Positions 1 through 9,190 of a stretch of 64,000 bases of DNA are shown here, in pieces. Each line of letters begins with the position of its first letter. Positions within the stretch are counted from its first letter, which is position 1. Under the pieces are notes generated by a model. That model searched no databases. It was not told the origin of the DNA and saw nothing but the letters and a program-made list of their open reading frames with translations. Both the position numbers and the translations under genes were made by a program. The DNA comes from Christiangramia aestuarii (lineage in GTDB: Bacteria; Bacteroidota; Bacteroidia; Flavobacteriales; Flavobacteriaceae). Location of the stretch: NCBI RefSeq assembly GCF_009735585.1, contig NZ_VJVW01000002.1:574209-638208 (forward strand), in the 5' to 3' direction.

Positions 1-505
1 AGGCCGATTTCATCACGGTTGCCTCCTGTTCGGTAAATGTTTCGATACCCGCAGGTGCGATAAGAACAAGATTTTCAAAAGTTTCAGGGTATTGAATAAC
101 CGAATGCATGGCGATCTGCCCGCCCATGCTATGCCCCACCAGGCTCACTTTTTTAAGGTCCAGTTTCTGCGCCAGCTCCTTTAGCATACCGGCGTATTCT
201 GCCAGGCTGAAATCGGTTTTTCCCCGGGAAGATTTCCCGTATCCTGGCAGGTCGATGGCGATACAGCGAAAATCATTTTCCAGCCCCTTTACATTCTTCT
301 TCCAGGCATCGAGGTTACTGGAAAGTCCATGCACGAACAACAGGCTTTGCTCCCCGGCTCCCTGGTCTGTATAGGCGATGGTTTCAGAATTTATTTGGAT
401 ACTTTTCACTGGTAGGTCGTAGGTTACTGTTTCTTTGATCTTTTGCTGGGCTGTTAGCGCGGTGATAACCAGACACAACAGGCTAGCTAATATTCCTTTT
501 CTCAT
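1..505 (-). CDS. alpha/beta hydrolase, exported (partial, cut by window start)
   Basis: The reading frame begins at the ATG complementary to 503-505 and runs off the window start, so about 168 N-terminal residues are visible. It opens with a signal peptide (MRKGILASLLCLVITALTAQ). Next comes the fold signature of the alpha/beta hydrolase family: an LLFVHGLSSN oxyanion-hole strand, AIDLPGYGKS, and the nucleophile elbow GHSMGGQ. It is probably a periplasmic ester or thioester hydrolase; the substrate cannot be read from the sequence. Its start overlaps the end of the acyl-CoA synthetase gene by 23 bp, so it is probably the third gene of the symporter/synthetase operon. The acid and histidine of the triad lie outside the window. 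Confidence 0.85.
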   Translation of the reverse strand, partial: MRKGILASLLCLVITALTAQQKIKETVTYDLPVKSIQINSETIAYTDQGAGEQSLLFVHGLSSNLDAWKKNVKGLENDFRCIAIDLPGYGKSSRGKTDFSLAEYAGMLKELAQKLDLKKVSLVGHSMGGQIAMHSVIQYPETFENLVLIAPAGIETFTEQEATVMKSA

Positions 506-2000
506 GTTGTATTTGCTTGAACAATTGTTTTAGTTTCTTTCGGTCTATTTTACCGATACCAGATTTAGGCAGGGAATCCAGGTAAATGAAGTGCCGGGGC
601 ACCTTATATGAAGCCATTAAAGACCTTAGTTGTTGGGCTAATTCTTCATCGCTCAAAGCATGTTTTATGCCAGCCATAAAGGCCACACCAACTTCTCCCC
701 AGTTTTCGTCCTCCACGCCAACAACAGCCACTTCTTTTGCGAAGTGGTTTTTAAGTAGCAAGTTCTCAATTTCCAGCGGATAGATATTTTCACCTCCAGA
801 TATGAACAACTGGTTCTTGCGCCCCAGCATGTAAAGAAATCCCTCCTTGTCCATCTTCACAATATCTCCGGTATGGAACCATCCGTCCTTGATTTTCTCA
901 AAGGTGTAGGCCGAATTGTTCCAGTAACCCGGGGTAACTATATGACCTCTTATACAGAGTTCTCCTTTCTCACCAATTTCAACTTCCAGACCCTCATCAT
1001 CAATGATCTTATGGTCTACATAGAAATTTGGCTTCCCTATGGAACCTTTTTTCCAGAGGGCGTCATGGTGATGCAGGGAGGTGATGCAGGGGCCGGCTTC
1101 GGTAAGACCATAACCCTGTCTTAAGAGTATGCCATTTTCGGCCCACTTATCGATCAGCGAAATGGAAAGGTCCTCTCCTCCAACGACGATATATTTTAGC
1201 TTCGAAGCACTAAAATTTTTAAAAGCAGGATTTTTCACCATCATCCTGAGCATGGTGGGAATGGCCAGGAAAAGACTTATGGATTGGTCCTGAATATAAT
1301 TCAGCACCTTTTTCGGCTTGAAAGATCTAATAAAATCTACCCTCGCACCACGATGCAACATGGGCAGAAGCAGTACATTCCAGCCAGAGGTATGATAAGG
1401 CGGCAGGGCATTTAACGTAAAATCTACGGAAGTGATCTCCAGCTGCACCGAGGTATTCAGGCTATTCCAGAACAGCATACGGTTGGTATAAAGCACTCCC
1501 TTAGGTTTGCCGGTAGTGCCTGAAGTATAGAAAATAAATACCGCCTGTTCCGGCTCGATCTCGGCAGGCAGGGCTCCAGAATCAAATCCGGCCGCCTGTT
1601 CGAAGATATTCTGAAATTCAACAGACCTGGTAAAGATCTCTTCTTTGACCGGCTTCAGGATATGCCCGAATTCCTTTTCAACAATAAAAAGCACGGGTTC
1701 CACATCCCTGATGCAATAAACAAGCTCAGGAACCGAAGCCCGGAAATTCAGGGGCACTAGGATTGCGCCCATACGTTGCGCCGCAATGAACAAGACAAGG
1801 TATTCTGGAGAATGGCATGCCAGCACGGCGATCCTGTCTCCTTTCTGAATGGAATATTCCTCCCGAAGACATTTTTCTACCTGGACAGAAAGCTGGTTCA
1901 GCTCTTTATAGGTATAGGTATTACCTGTATCTACAGAAGCCACCGCGGTTTTACAGGGTGTATAAACAGACCATTTTGCTATCCAGTCGAAATAATTCAT
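483..2000 (-). CDS. AMP-forming acyl-CoA synthetase
   Basis: A 505-residue member of the ANL (acyl-CoA synthetase) superfamily that activates a carboxylic acid to its CoA thioester using ATP. All core motifs are present: P-loop YTSGTTGKPKGV, YGLTEAG, GWFHTGD, the hinge region GRKNQLFISGGENIYP, and the C-terminal catalytic lysine in PKSGIGKIDRKKL. Length is normal for the family. It lacks a signal peptide, so it is cytoplasmic. Its ATG overlaps the stop of the upstream symporter gene as ATGA, a sign of coupled translation. With the symporter it suggests uptake and activation of an organic acid; chain length or aromaticity of the acid is not determinable from motifs alone. Confidence 0.9.
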   Translation of the reverse strand: MNYFDWIAKWSVYTPCKTAVASVDTGNTYTYKELNQLSVQVEKCLREEYSIQKGDRIAVLACHSPEYLVLFIAAQRMGAILVPLNFRASVPELVYCIRDVEPVLFIVEKEFGHILKPVKEEIFTRSVEFQNIFEQAAGFDSGALPAEIEPEQAVFIFYTSGTTGKPKGVLYTNRMLFWNSLNTSVQLEITSVDFTLNALPPYHTSGWNVLLLPMLHRGARVDFIRSFKPKKVLNYIQDQSISLFLAIPTMLRMMVKNPAFKNFSASKLKYIVVGGEDLSISLIDKWAENGILLRQGYGLTEAGPCITSLHHHDALWKKGSIGKPNFYVDHKIIDDEGLEVEIGEKGELCIRGHIVTPGYWNNSAYTFEKIKDGWFHTGDIVKMDKEGFLYMLGRKNQLFISGGENIYPLEIENLLLKNHFAKEVAVVGVEDENWGEVGVAFMAGIKHALSDEELAQQLRSLMASYKVPRHFIYLDSLPKSGIGKIDRKKLKQLFKQIQHEKRNIS

Positions 2001-3478
2001 GCTTTCTTTCTACTCATTAAATATAGAGAATTACCAATTATGAACGAGGCTACCACGGCAATGGCCGCAGAAACTCCCGGGTTGTTCACCGGCTCCTGCA
2101 TATAGGGCGTGATCCTGCCGTAATAGATGATAAAATGCAGGGCCACCGCAGAGAAACTGGCGATAAAAACCGCGTTCTTGCTAACCTTCTTAAAATATAT
2201 TCCGAAAAGCACGGGAACAAAAGCCGCCGCGAAATAGGCATAGACCCCATTCTGGGCAAAGATCGCCACACTAACATTGGGATCAATGATCTGGTCGTAG
2301 CTTAAAAAGAAACTAACCACCGCCAGCAAAATGATAACGACCTTGTTCAGGCCCACCTGGTTGAAATTTTCTTTATTCCGAAAGGGCGCAATAAGATCTG
2401 TAGTTATCGTGGTAGATAAAGACTGGATCAGGGCTTCGAGGGTAGAAAGTCCGGCCGAGATCAATCCCGCCACGATGATCACCCCGACCCCTGCGGAAAA
2501 GGTCTTTACCACATAAGCCGAAACCAGTTCATCCATTTTTAGCGTTGTACCCGCTATGCTTAAATCAGGAAAAGTGATCCTGGCATACAATCCAACGACC
2601 ACCACCAGGAAGAAAACGCTCATGCAAATGATGGCTACGGTCAGGTATTCGTTGATCGCTTTTTCACTTCTAAGAAAAAGGGTTTTGGTAATGATATGGG
2701 GTTGGCAAACGATAGCGATCCCGATTATGATCTGGCATACGATGATCTCAAAATAATCGCGGAAAAGAAAACTTTCGGGATTCGTGGGTTGAGTAAGATT
2801 CGGGTCTATTTCGTTCAGTAATTCTACAATTCCGTCGAAACCATTGGAGAAATATTCTGAACCCGACCATAAAAGGATCACTGCTACCACGAACATGATA
2901 ATTGCCTGCACCGTATTGGTGTAGACCATTGAGTTGGCCCCGCCAAACATGGTATAACCAAAAACAAAGGCGATAAGTCCCATAAGCACATAAAATGGCT
3001 CCAGGTTCAATGATTTCGAGATGATCTGGGTCAAGCCAACACAAATTAGAACAATGAAAGTTATTAGCAATAAAGAGAGGATCGCAAAGAAAATGGTGAG
3101 TCCTTTGGAGTCATAGCGTTTGCCAATCCATTGCGCCATGGTAAGCGCTTTTACCGTGGAACCATGTTTCTGAAATGCCTTGGTAAAGAAAATAAGGGAG
3201 GCAAAAATGGCGATGGGCATAACGATGCCGAAAGAGATAAGCCCCGAAAATCCATAAAGTGCAATAAACCCCGGATTTATTATGAATGTGGCCGCGCTGG
3301 TCATGGATGCGGCCAGGCTCAGGCCTACGGCCCAGGCAGGAAAACCGTCACTGCCAATGGCAAAATCATCGATATTTTTGGTCCTGAGATTACCTCTAAT
3401 CACAAAGAAAAGAATGACCAGAGCATAGACAATTAAAAGTATCGTGACGTATAGGGACCAGGTTTCTGAGGCGAACAT
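1997..3478 (-). CDS. sodium:solute symporter (SSS family)
   Basis: A 493-residue, very hydrophobic protein with roughly 13 predicted membrane helices and the SSS pattern: an N-terminal helix, then the segment DFAIGSDGFPAWAVGLSLAASMTSAATF, which is the typical start of the sodium-coupled core. SSS proteins import sugars, amino acids, vitamins or organic acids with sodium. Here it is the first gene of a probable operon with an acyl-CoA synthetase and an alpha/beta hydrolase, so a carboxylate substrate (acetate/propionate-like or larger) is a reasonable inference. The 215-bp region upstream separates it from a divergent asparaginase-family gene. Family certain, substrate unknown. Confidence 0.9.
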   Translation of the reverse strand: MFASETWSLYVTILLIVYALVILFFVIRGNLRTKNIDDFAIGSDGFPAWAVGLSLAASMTSAATFIINPGFIALYGFSGLISFGIVMPIAIFASLIFFTKAFQKHGSTVKALTMAQWIGKRYDSKGLTIFFAILSLLLITFIVLICVGLTQIISKSLNLEPFYVLMGLIAFVFGYTMFGGANSMVYTNTVQAIIMFVVAVILLWSGSEYFSNGFDGIVELLNEIDPNLTQPTNPESFLFRDYFEIIVCQIIIGIAIVCQPHIITKTLFLRSEKAINEYLTVAIICMSVFFLVVVVGLYARITFPDLSIAGTTLKMDELVSAYVVKTFSAGVGVIIVAGLISAGLSTLEALIQSLSTTITTDLIAPFRNKENFNQVGLNKVVIILLAVVSFFLSYDQIIDPNVSVAIFAQNGVYAYFAAAFVPVLFGIYFKKVSKNAVFIASFSAVALHFIIYYGRITPYMQEPVNNPGVSAAIAVVASFIIGNSLYLMSRKKA

Positions 3479-3693
3479 ATTTGCTTAATTACAAAATGTG
3501 AATTTAAAATTATACCTATACGAATTAACATCATTTTATGAAATTAGAACTGCGACTTATAGATTTAAATTAAATTTTATTCAAATAGAACCTTCATATC
3601 AAATGATTAGTAAAGTGCGACCATATTGAATCCTGGTTTTAAACATGCTTTTAATAAATTTACCAGAACGGGACCTCAACCAGTAAACTCTAT

Positions 3694-4671
3694 ATGAAGA
3701 GAAGGAATTTTATCTTAAAAACAGGACTTACCGGAGCAGCGATAAGCGCGGCTCCTTCTGTCTTATCCCGATCAATCTTTAAAGAATTAAATATGACCAA
3801 AAATTATCCGGTAGCGGTAGCTACCTGGAATTTCCAGAACGCGACAAAAATGGCCGGAAGCATGCTGGAAGATGGAGCTTCAGCCCTGGATGCTGTGGAA
3901 AAAGGGGTTATGGTAGAAGAAGCAAACCTTAAGAACACCACCGTTGGTGATGGCGGCGCGCCAGACCGGGACGGGAATGTCACCCTGGATGCCTGTATCA
4001 TGTCGCCAGAGGGAAATGCCGGTTCGGTGGTTTACCTCAAGGAGATCGCCCACCCGGTTTCGGTGGCACGCAAGGTAATGGAAGAAACCCCACATGTAAT
4101 GCTGGCCGGTGAAGGAGCATTGCAGTTCGCCATTCAGCAGGGGTTCAAAAGAAAGAACCTGCTGACCGAGGAGTCAGAAAAAGCATGGAAAGACTGGCTG
4201 GAGCATAAAGAATACAAGCCGATCATAAATATTGAAAATCACGATACCATTGGGATGCTATGCCTGGATAAAAATGGAGATATCGCCGGGGCCTGTACCA
4301 CTTCCGGTTTATCCTATAAAATGAATGGTCGCGTGGGAGATTCCCCTATCATCGGCGCAGGTTTATTCCTGGACAACGAGGTAGGCGGCGCTGTTGGAAC
4401 CGGAATGGGAGAAGCCATCATGAAAAGTGTGGGTAGTTTTTTGATCGTGGAACTAATGCGACAGGGAAAATCTCCGCAGGAAGCCTGTGAAGAAGCGGTG
4501 ATGCGTACCGTACGAAAATCACCAAACTACAAGGATTTCCAGGTTGCCTATGTCGCCATGAACAAAAAAGGAGAAATTGGTTCTTATTGCATACATAAAG
4601 GATTCAGTTACGCAAAGTTCTGTAATGGAGAAAGCACGAACAATCCGAGCAAATCTTACCTGGAAAATTAA
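3694..4671 (+). CDS. N4-(beta-N-acetylglucosaminyl)-L-asparaginase family Ntn-hydrolase, Tat-exported
   Basis: A 325-residue N-terminal-nucleophile hydrolase of the glycosylasparaginase/isoaspartyl peptidase family. These are made as a precursor that cuts itself just before a threonine; here the motif is HDTIGM with Thr185 as the expected nucleophile, giving alpha and beta chains of about equal size. The downstream blocks RVGDSPIIGAGLFLDN and GAVGTGMGE match the substrate-binding part of glycosylasparaginases. The N-terminus KRRNFILKTGLTGAAISAAPS is a twin-arginine signal, so it acts in the periplasm or is lipid-free exported. Likely role: releasing aspartate from N-glycan-asparagine or isoaspartyl compounds. 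Monocistronic; followed by the polA promoter. Confidence 0.88.
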   Translation: MKRRNFILKTGLTGAAISAAPSVLSRSIFKELNMTKNYPVAVATWNFQNATKMAGSMLEDGASALDAVEKGVMVEEANLKNTTVGDGGAPDRDGNVTLDACIMSPEGNAGSVVYLKEIAHPVSVARKVMEETPHVMLAGEGALQFAIQQGFKRKNLLTEESEKAWKDWLEHKEYKPIINIENHDTIGMLCLDKNGDIAGACTTSGLSYKMNGRVGDSPIIGAGLFLDNEVGGAVGTGMGEAIMKSVGSFLIVELMRQGKSPQEACEEAVMRTVRKSPNYKDFQVAYVAMNKKGEIGSYCIHKGFSYAKFCNGESTNNPSKSYLEN

Positions 4672-4716
4672 TTAGCTTTTTAGCTCTTTATGATTTTTGT
4701 TAATTGCTTATTGTTG

Positions 4717-4748
4717 ATTGTTTGCAAGGAAGACTGCTAATATCTTTG
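4717..4748 (+). promoter_or_regulatory. Bacteroidota-type promoter of polA
   Basis: ATTG at 4717-4720, a 20-nt spacer, then TATCTTTG at 4741-4748 matches the phylum's -33/-7 consensus (TTTG, 19-21 nt, TAnnTTTG). Transcription would start near 4755, leaving a leader of about 35 nt before the polA ATG. Confidence 0.6.
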
Positions 4749-4789
4749 TAGTTTTGGAATATTCTCAATTTTATATTTAAACGACACCA

Positions 4790-7618
4790 ATGGCCGATCA
4801 AAAACGCCTTTTCTTACTCGACGCGTACGCTTTAATTTTTCGTGGATATTACGCATTCATCAAAAACCCTCGTATCAATTCCAAGGGTTTCAATACCTCA
4901 GCGATCATGGGGTTCACTAATTCACTTTTTGATGTGATAAGACGTGAAAAACCAGATCACCTGGCGGTTTGTTTCGATAAGGATGGCAGTAAAGAAAGAA
5001 CTGAAATGTTCTCTGAATACAAGGCCAACAGGGACGAAACCCCGGAGCCTATCCGTGAGGCTATCCCGATCATACAGGATATCCTGAAAGCCATGCATAT
5101 CCCGGTGGTGGAAAGTGCAGGTATGGAAGCCGATGATATTATCGGGACCCTGGCCAAGCAGGCAGAAAAGGAGAACTATAAGGTTTATATGGTCACTCCA
5201 GACAAGGATTTTGCCCAGCTGGTTTCTGAAAATATTTTTATGTACCGGCCTGCCCGTATGGGTAACGGCATCGAGATCTGGGGAATTCCTGAAGTTCAGA
5301 AGAAATTTGAAGTGGAAAGACCCGAGCAGGTGATCGATTTTCTCGGCATGATGGGAGATTCTGTAGACAATATCCCGGGGCTTCCGGGAGTGGGCGAGAA
5401 AACCGCTAAAAAGTTCATAAAGAAATACGGCAGTATGGAAGGTCTGCTGGAAAATACAGATGACCTTAAAGGAAAGATGAAAGAAAAGGTGATCGAAAAT
5501 GCCGAACTGGGGCGTTTATCCAAAAAACTGGCCACCATCTTTACCGATTGCGATGTGAAATTCCATGCAGAAGACTATGAGCTTTCGATGCCAGACGGAG
5601 ATAAGGTACAGGAGATCTTCGACGAGCTGGAATTCAGAAGATTAAAAGACCAGTTCATTAAACTTTTCAGCGGAGAGGAAGAAACCCAGCAAACCCAGGT
5701 CACCAATTCGCCTTCTGCCAAGAAAAATGCCCAGGCAACTGCTGGCGCAGGACAATTCTCTCTTTTTGGCGGAGACGGAGAAGAAATAGAAAGAACTTCC
5801 TCCAGGACCAATCTTTCAGATACTCCACACTTTTACCAGGCTGTGACCACAGAAATGGCGCGTAAGCTTTTTATTGAAAGACTGCTGAAACAAAAAAGCG
5901 TTTGCTTCGACACCGAAACTACAAGCCTGAACCCACTGGAAGCTGAACTTGTAGGCATCGCTTTTTCCTGGGAGGCCGGGAAAGGATTTTATATCCCCTT
6001 CCCCGAAGACAGGGAAGAGGCCCAGAAGATCATCGAAGAACTAAGAGAATTCTTCGAAAATGAAAAAATAGAAAAGATAGGCCAGAACCTTAAGTACGAT
6101 ATCGAGGTACTGGATAAATATAAGCTCGAGGTAAAAGGACCTCTGTTCGATACCATGATCGCGCATTACCTGATTAATCCAGATATGCGCCATAATATGG
6201 ATGTGCTGGCCGAAACTTACCTTAACTATACACCTCAACCTATTTCAGAACTTATTGGCAAAAAAGGCAAGAACCAGGGTAATATGAGAGATGTGCCCCT
6301 GGACAAGCAAACCGAATATGCCGCAGAAGATGCTGATATCACCTTCCAGCTGAAGAATTTTTTTGAAAAAGAACTCGATGAGGCAGAAACCAGGAAGCTT
6401 TTCAACGAGATCGAAATTCCGCTGGTCAAGGTACTGGCCGACATGGAACTGGAAGGCATCAGGCTGGATGAAAAATACCTGAAATCATTATCGGAAGCCC
6501 TGGCTTCAGACATCAAGGACCTGGAAGCTAAGATCTATGAAGCTGCAGGTGAGGAATTCCTGATAAGCTCTCCAAAACAATTAGGAGTTATCCTGTTCGA
6601 GAAACTGGCATTGGTTAAAAAACCAAAAAAGACCAAGACCGGTCAGTATTCTACCAGTGAAGATGTATTATCTGGACTGGCAGATGAGCATGATATCGTA
6701 AGGCATGTACTGGACTTTAGAGGCCTGGTAAAACTTCAGAACACTTATGTAGATGCCCTCCCGAACCAGGTTGAAAAAACCACCGGTCGGGTGCATACAG
6801 ATTATGTGCAGACCACTGCCGCAACAGGGAGGCTAAGCTCAAACAACCCGAACCTTCAGAATATCCCAATAAGAACCGAAAGAGGCAGGCAGGTTAGGAA
6901 GGCTTTCGTTCCTCGTGATGAAAATTATGTATTGCTTGCTGCCGATTATTCTCAAATTGAACTCAGGATCATCGCCGCCTTGAGCAAGGAGGAGAACATG
7001 ATCAAAGCTTTCCAGAATGGAGAGGATATTCACGCTTCTACTGCCGCCAGGGTTTTTGGTGTTCCGCTGGAAGAAGTGACCCGCGAGCAACGTAGTAACG
7101 CGAAAACGGTGAATTTCGGGATCATTTATGGGGTTTCCGCTTTCGGATTAAGCAACCAGACCTCGCTTTCCCGAAGTGAAGCCAAGGAATTGATAGATAC
7201 CTATTATAAGACCTACCCAAAACTGAGCAGTTATATCGCAGACCAGGTAGAATTTGCCCGGGAGCACGGTTATGTTTCCACCGTGCTGGGCAGGAGAAGG
7301 TATTTAAAGGATATCAATTCCAGGAACCAGGTGGTTCGTGGCGCTGCCGAGAGAAACGCAGTGAATGCCCCAATCCAGGGAAGTGCTGCCGACATCATCA
7401 AACTGGCCATGATCAATATCCACAGGAAGCTGGAAGAAGAAAACTATAAGACCAGGATGCTCCTGCAGGTGCATGATGAATTGGTGTTCGATGCACACAA
7501 AGATGAACTGGAGAAGGTTCAGAAAATGATAAAAAGCGAAATGGAGAATGCCTACAAACTCGAAGTTCCGTTAGACGTTGACCTTGGAACAGGTGATAAC
7601 TGGCTGGAGGCACATTAA
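4790..7618 (+). CDS. polA: DNA polymerase I
   Basis: A 942-residue family A polymerase for Okazaki-fragment maturation and repair. Domain order is 5'-3' exonuclease (about 1-300, with DSVDNIPGLPGVGEKTA), a linker with a low-complexity stretch near 305-325, a 3'-5' exonuclease (DTETTSLNP with Asp374 and Glu376, so proofreading residues are kept), and the polymerase domain with motif A DYSQIELRI (Asp719), motif B RSNAKTVNFGIIYG, and motif C VHDELVFD (Asp896). All catalytic acids are present and length is normal. It is followed after 8 bp by a DUF3124 lipoprotein gene in the same direction. Confidence 0.98.
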   Translation: MADQKRLFLLDAYALIFRGYYAFIKNPRINSKGFNTSAIMGFTNSLFDVIRREKPDHLAVCFDKDGSKERTEMFSEYKANRDETPEPIREAIPIIQDILKAMHIPVVESAGMEADDIIGTLAKQAEKENYKVYMVTPDKDFAQLVSENIFMYRPARMGNGIEIWGIPEVQKKFEVERPEQVIDFLGMMGDSVDNIPGLPGVGEKTAKKFIKKYGSMEGLLENTDDLKGKMKEKVIENAELGRLSKKLATIFTDCDVKFHAEDYELSMPDGDKVQEIFDELEFRRLKDQFIKLFSGEEETQQTQVTNSPSAKKNAQATAGAGQFSLFGGDGEEIERTSSRTNLSDTPHFYQAVTTEMARKLFIERLLKQKSVCFDTETTSLNPLEAELVGIAFSWEAGKGFYIPFPEDREEAQKIIEELREFFENEKIEKIGQNLKYDIEVLDKYKLEVKGPLFDTMIAHYLINPDMRHNMDVLAETYLNYTPQPISELIGKKGKNQGNMRDVPLDKQTEYAAEDADITFQLKNFFEKELDEAETRKLFNEIEIPLVKVLADMELEGIRLDEKYLKSLSEALASDIKDLEAKIYEAAGEEFLISSPKQLGVILFEKLALVKKPKKTKTGQYSTSEDVLSGLADEHDIVRHVLDFRGLVKLQNTYVDALPNQVEKTTGRVHTDYVQTTAATGRLSSNNPNLQNIPIRTERGRQVRKAFVPRDENYVLLAADYSQIELRIIAALSKEENMIKAFQNGEDIHASTAARVFGVPLEEVTREQRSNAKTVNFGIIYGVSAFGLSNQTSLSRSEAKELIDTYYKTYPKLSSYIADQVEFAREHGYVSTVLGRRRYLKDINSRNQVVRGAAERNAVNAPIQGSAADIIKLAMINIHRKLEEENYKTRMLLQVHDELVFDAHKDELEKVQKMIKSEMENAYKLEVPLDVDLGTGDNWLEAH

Positions 7619-7626
7619 TTAAAGAA

Positions 7627-8136
7627 ATGAAAAAAGGGATCTTAATTTTACTTTTCTCTGCACTCATTTTTTCCTGTAAGAAGGAAAAGGAGATCAGTTC
7701 TTATGATCCCGTGAACTGGGAAGCCCGGGGTGTTGATAGCTCTGTGACCGACTCCCTTAAAAAGGGCAAATCCTATCTTTCGGTCTATTCTGAAATTTAT
7801 AGCCAGACGGAACACCGTACCCATAACCTTACTTCCACAGTCAGCATGAGAAATATAGATATGGAGGACACCATCTATATAGATAAGGCTGAATATTTTA
7901 ACACCAAAGGGGAACCCATCCGCATTTATTTTGATCATCCCATATTCATTGCTCCACTGGAAACCGTAGAGATCGTTGTTGATGAAACTGATAAAGAAGG
8001 AGGTACCGGGGCAAATTTCATCTTTGAATGGTCTATAAAACAATCTTCTACAGAACCACTTTTTGAAGGTGTAATGATCTCTACCTCTGGTCAGCAGGGT
8101 TTATCTTTTACCAGTAAAGGAGTTCGAATAGATTAA
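7627..8136 (+). CDS. DUF3124 lipoprotein
   Basis: A 169-residue predicted lipoprotein: the signal MKKGILILLFSALIFSC has its lipid cysteine at position 17. The body (SVYSEIYSQTEHRTHNLTSTVSMRN at the start, GGTGANFIFEW and a GQQGLSFTSKGVR end) fits the DUF3124 family, which has no known function. Residues after the cysteine are KKEKE rather than acidic, so surface export is not indicated and it probably faces the periplasm. It sits 8 bp after polA and is probably transcribed with it, but I see no functional link. A strong hairpin terminator follows. Confidence 0.8.
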   Translation: MKKGILILLFSALIFSCKKEKEISSYDPVNWEARGVDSSVTDSLKKGKSYLSVYSEIYSQTEHRTHNLTSTVSMRNIDMEDTIYIDKAEYFNTKGEPIRIYFDHPIFIAPLETVEIVVDETDKEGGTGANFIFEWSIKQSSTEPLFEGVMISTSGQQGLSFTSKGVRID

Positions 8137-8194
8137 TCCAATTAAGCCATACAGGATTCCAGAATACCCTCCATTTTAATAGTATCCGAAACAA

Positions 8195-8226
8195 AAAACC
8201 TCACAAACTAACGCCTGTGAGGTTTT
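8195..8226. terminator. bidirectional intrinsic terminator
   Basis: An 11-bp perfect stem, AAAACCTCACA at 8195-8205 pairing with TGTGAGGTTTT at 8216-8226, with a 10-nt loop. The A and T runs on both sides let it end transcription of the DUF3124 gene and of the convergent lipocalin-like gene. Confidence 0.8.
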
Positions 8227-8262
8227 CCAACTAACACTAAAACTACAATTAGAACGGGTATT

Positions 8263-8832
8263 CTATTTTCTGGAATACTCCAGTTCTAAAATTCTTATTG
8301 CTGAAGCCTGGGTATCACCCGGGTCGTTCACATATTGATTTGACTCTATCTTGTTCACATCAAAAGAAAACCTGTCACTTTCAAAATTGATCAGTTTCCT
8401 ATGAATGTATGTTTCACCATTTATCTGCATTTCCAGGATCAAACTATCATTTCTTACTTCCCAGTTCCCGGAATCCATTCTATCTGAAAGACAGCTAAAC
8501 TCATTTTGTGAAGCACCTGCTTCAAAGCTCATCTGGGCATTGTTACTAATAAACGTTCCGTCTTTCTTAAATGTTATACTCATTGTGTTAAAACAATCGG
8601 TTTCATCCAAAAGATTTTTGCTGAAGGAATTATCATCATCCAGATCTACCAGAGTATCGGCCATCATACGCGATAATTGCCAGTGGCCAATCATATCTGC
8701 ATTGGTTACAGCCATTGCATCACTTACTTTTAATTGAGGATCTGCCCCTGCCTCATCTTTACTACATCCCACTAACCCCAGAAATACAATAGCGATAAGG
8801 GCCAGGCATTTCATTTTAAAAGATTTAATCAT
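8263..8832 (-). CDS. lipocalin-like lipoprotein
   Basis: About 189 residues. It begins with MIKSFKMKCLALIAIVFLGLVGC, a lipoprotein signal with lipobox GLVGC (Cys23), so it is an envelope lipoprotein. I chose the ATG ending at 8832 because an upstream in-frame ATG (8859) would place charged residues far ahead of the signal; the ATG at 8814 is also possible. The body has the pattern MIGHWQLSRMM ... ITFKKDGTFISNN ... GNWEVRNDSLILEM typical of the Bacteroidota lipocalin-like (beta-barrel) lipoproteins, usually of unknown function. Convergent with the DUF3124 gene and sharing its terminator. Confidence 0.75.
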   Translation of the reverse strand: MIKSFKMKCLALIAIVFLGLVGCSKDEAGADPQLKVSDAMAVTNADMIGHWQLSRMMADTLVDLDDDNSFSKNLLDETDCFNTMSITFKKDGTFISNNAQMSFEAGASQNEFSCLSDRMDSGNWEVRNDSLILEMQINGETYIHRKLINFESDRFSFDVNKIESNQYVNDPGDTQASAIRILELEYSRK

Positions 8833-8859
8833 TTCCTTAAGCATTTGGTTTCGATGCAA

Positions 8860-9087
8860 ACATAAGGCTCTTCGTAAGAATTTTATGACTTTTTTAACAT
8901 TAAAATGATCGTTTACCGACTTTTAACGTTTTTAATCGGTTAGGAAATCGCTTCGGAATTATTAAAAAGGGCCTAGCTGAATTTCAGCTCCTTAATTTTC
9001 GCTGTCTTTGTAAACTGGAAAAAATATAAATCTTAGATTTCACTGAAAATCAGTCTCTTCAAAGCAAATAAAATAATCTTTTCGCTA
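8860..9087. other. AT-rich intergenic region before rplM
   Basis: No ORF. It contains a small perfect palindrome, AGCTGAA at 8975-8981 and TTCAGCT at 8983-8989, flanked by AAGG and CTT; it could be a weak hairpin or a protein site. A TGTCTTTG near 9004-9011 is a one-mismatch -7 element and may be a second promoter. The better rplM promoter lies just downstream. Confidence 0.4.
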
Positions 9088-9118
9088 TTTGCTATTAGAA
9101 TTTATAATTGTACATTTG
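9088..9118 (+). promoter_or_regulatory. Bacteroidota-type promoter of the rplM operon
   Basis: TTTG at 9088-9091, a 19-nt spacer, and TACATTTG at 9111-9118: both elements fit the phylum consensus exactly. The start site would fall near 9125, immediately before a leader hairpin. Confidence 0.75.
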
Positions 9119-9190
9119 CACCCCTGTTTTCCCGATTGAGATTCGGGTAAACGGGATTGGAATGTTTAATAATTAGTAAAATCAATTGGT
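9119..9190 (+). promoter_or_regulatory. structured rplM 5' leader (possible L13 autoregulatory element)
   Basis: GTTTTCCCGA at 9126-9135 can pair with TCGGGTAAAC at 9143-9152, giving a 10-bp stem with one mismatch and a 7-nt loop at the very 5' end of the transcript. It is followed by about 38 unpaired AU-rich nucleotides and the GTG start of rplM. Ribosomal-protein operons are often controlled by such leaders through the encoded protein, and an L13 leader class in Bacteroidota is known to me from memory; a covariance-model search would decide. Confidence 0.5.

Noticed and set aside
1776..2105. Plus-strand ORF of 109 residues
   Set aside because: A shadow of the acyl-CoA synthetase and symporter genes in another frame; no sequence features of a protein family.
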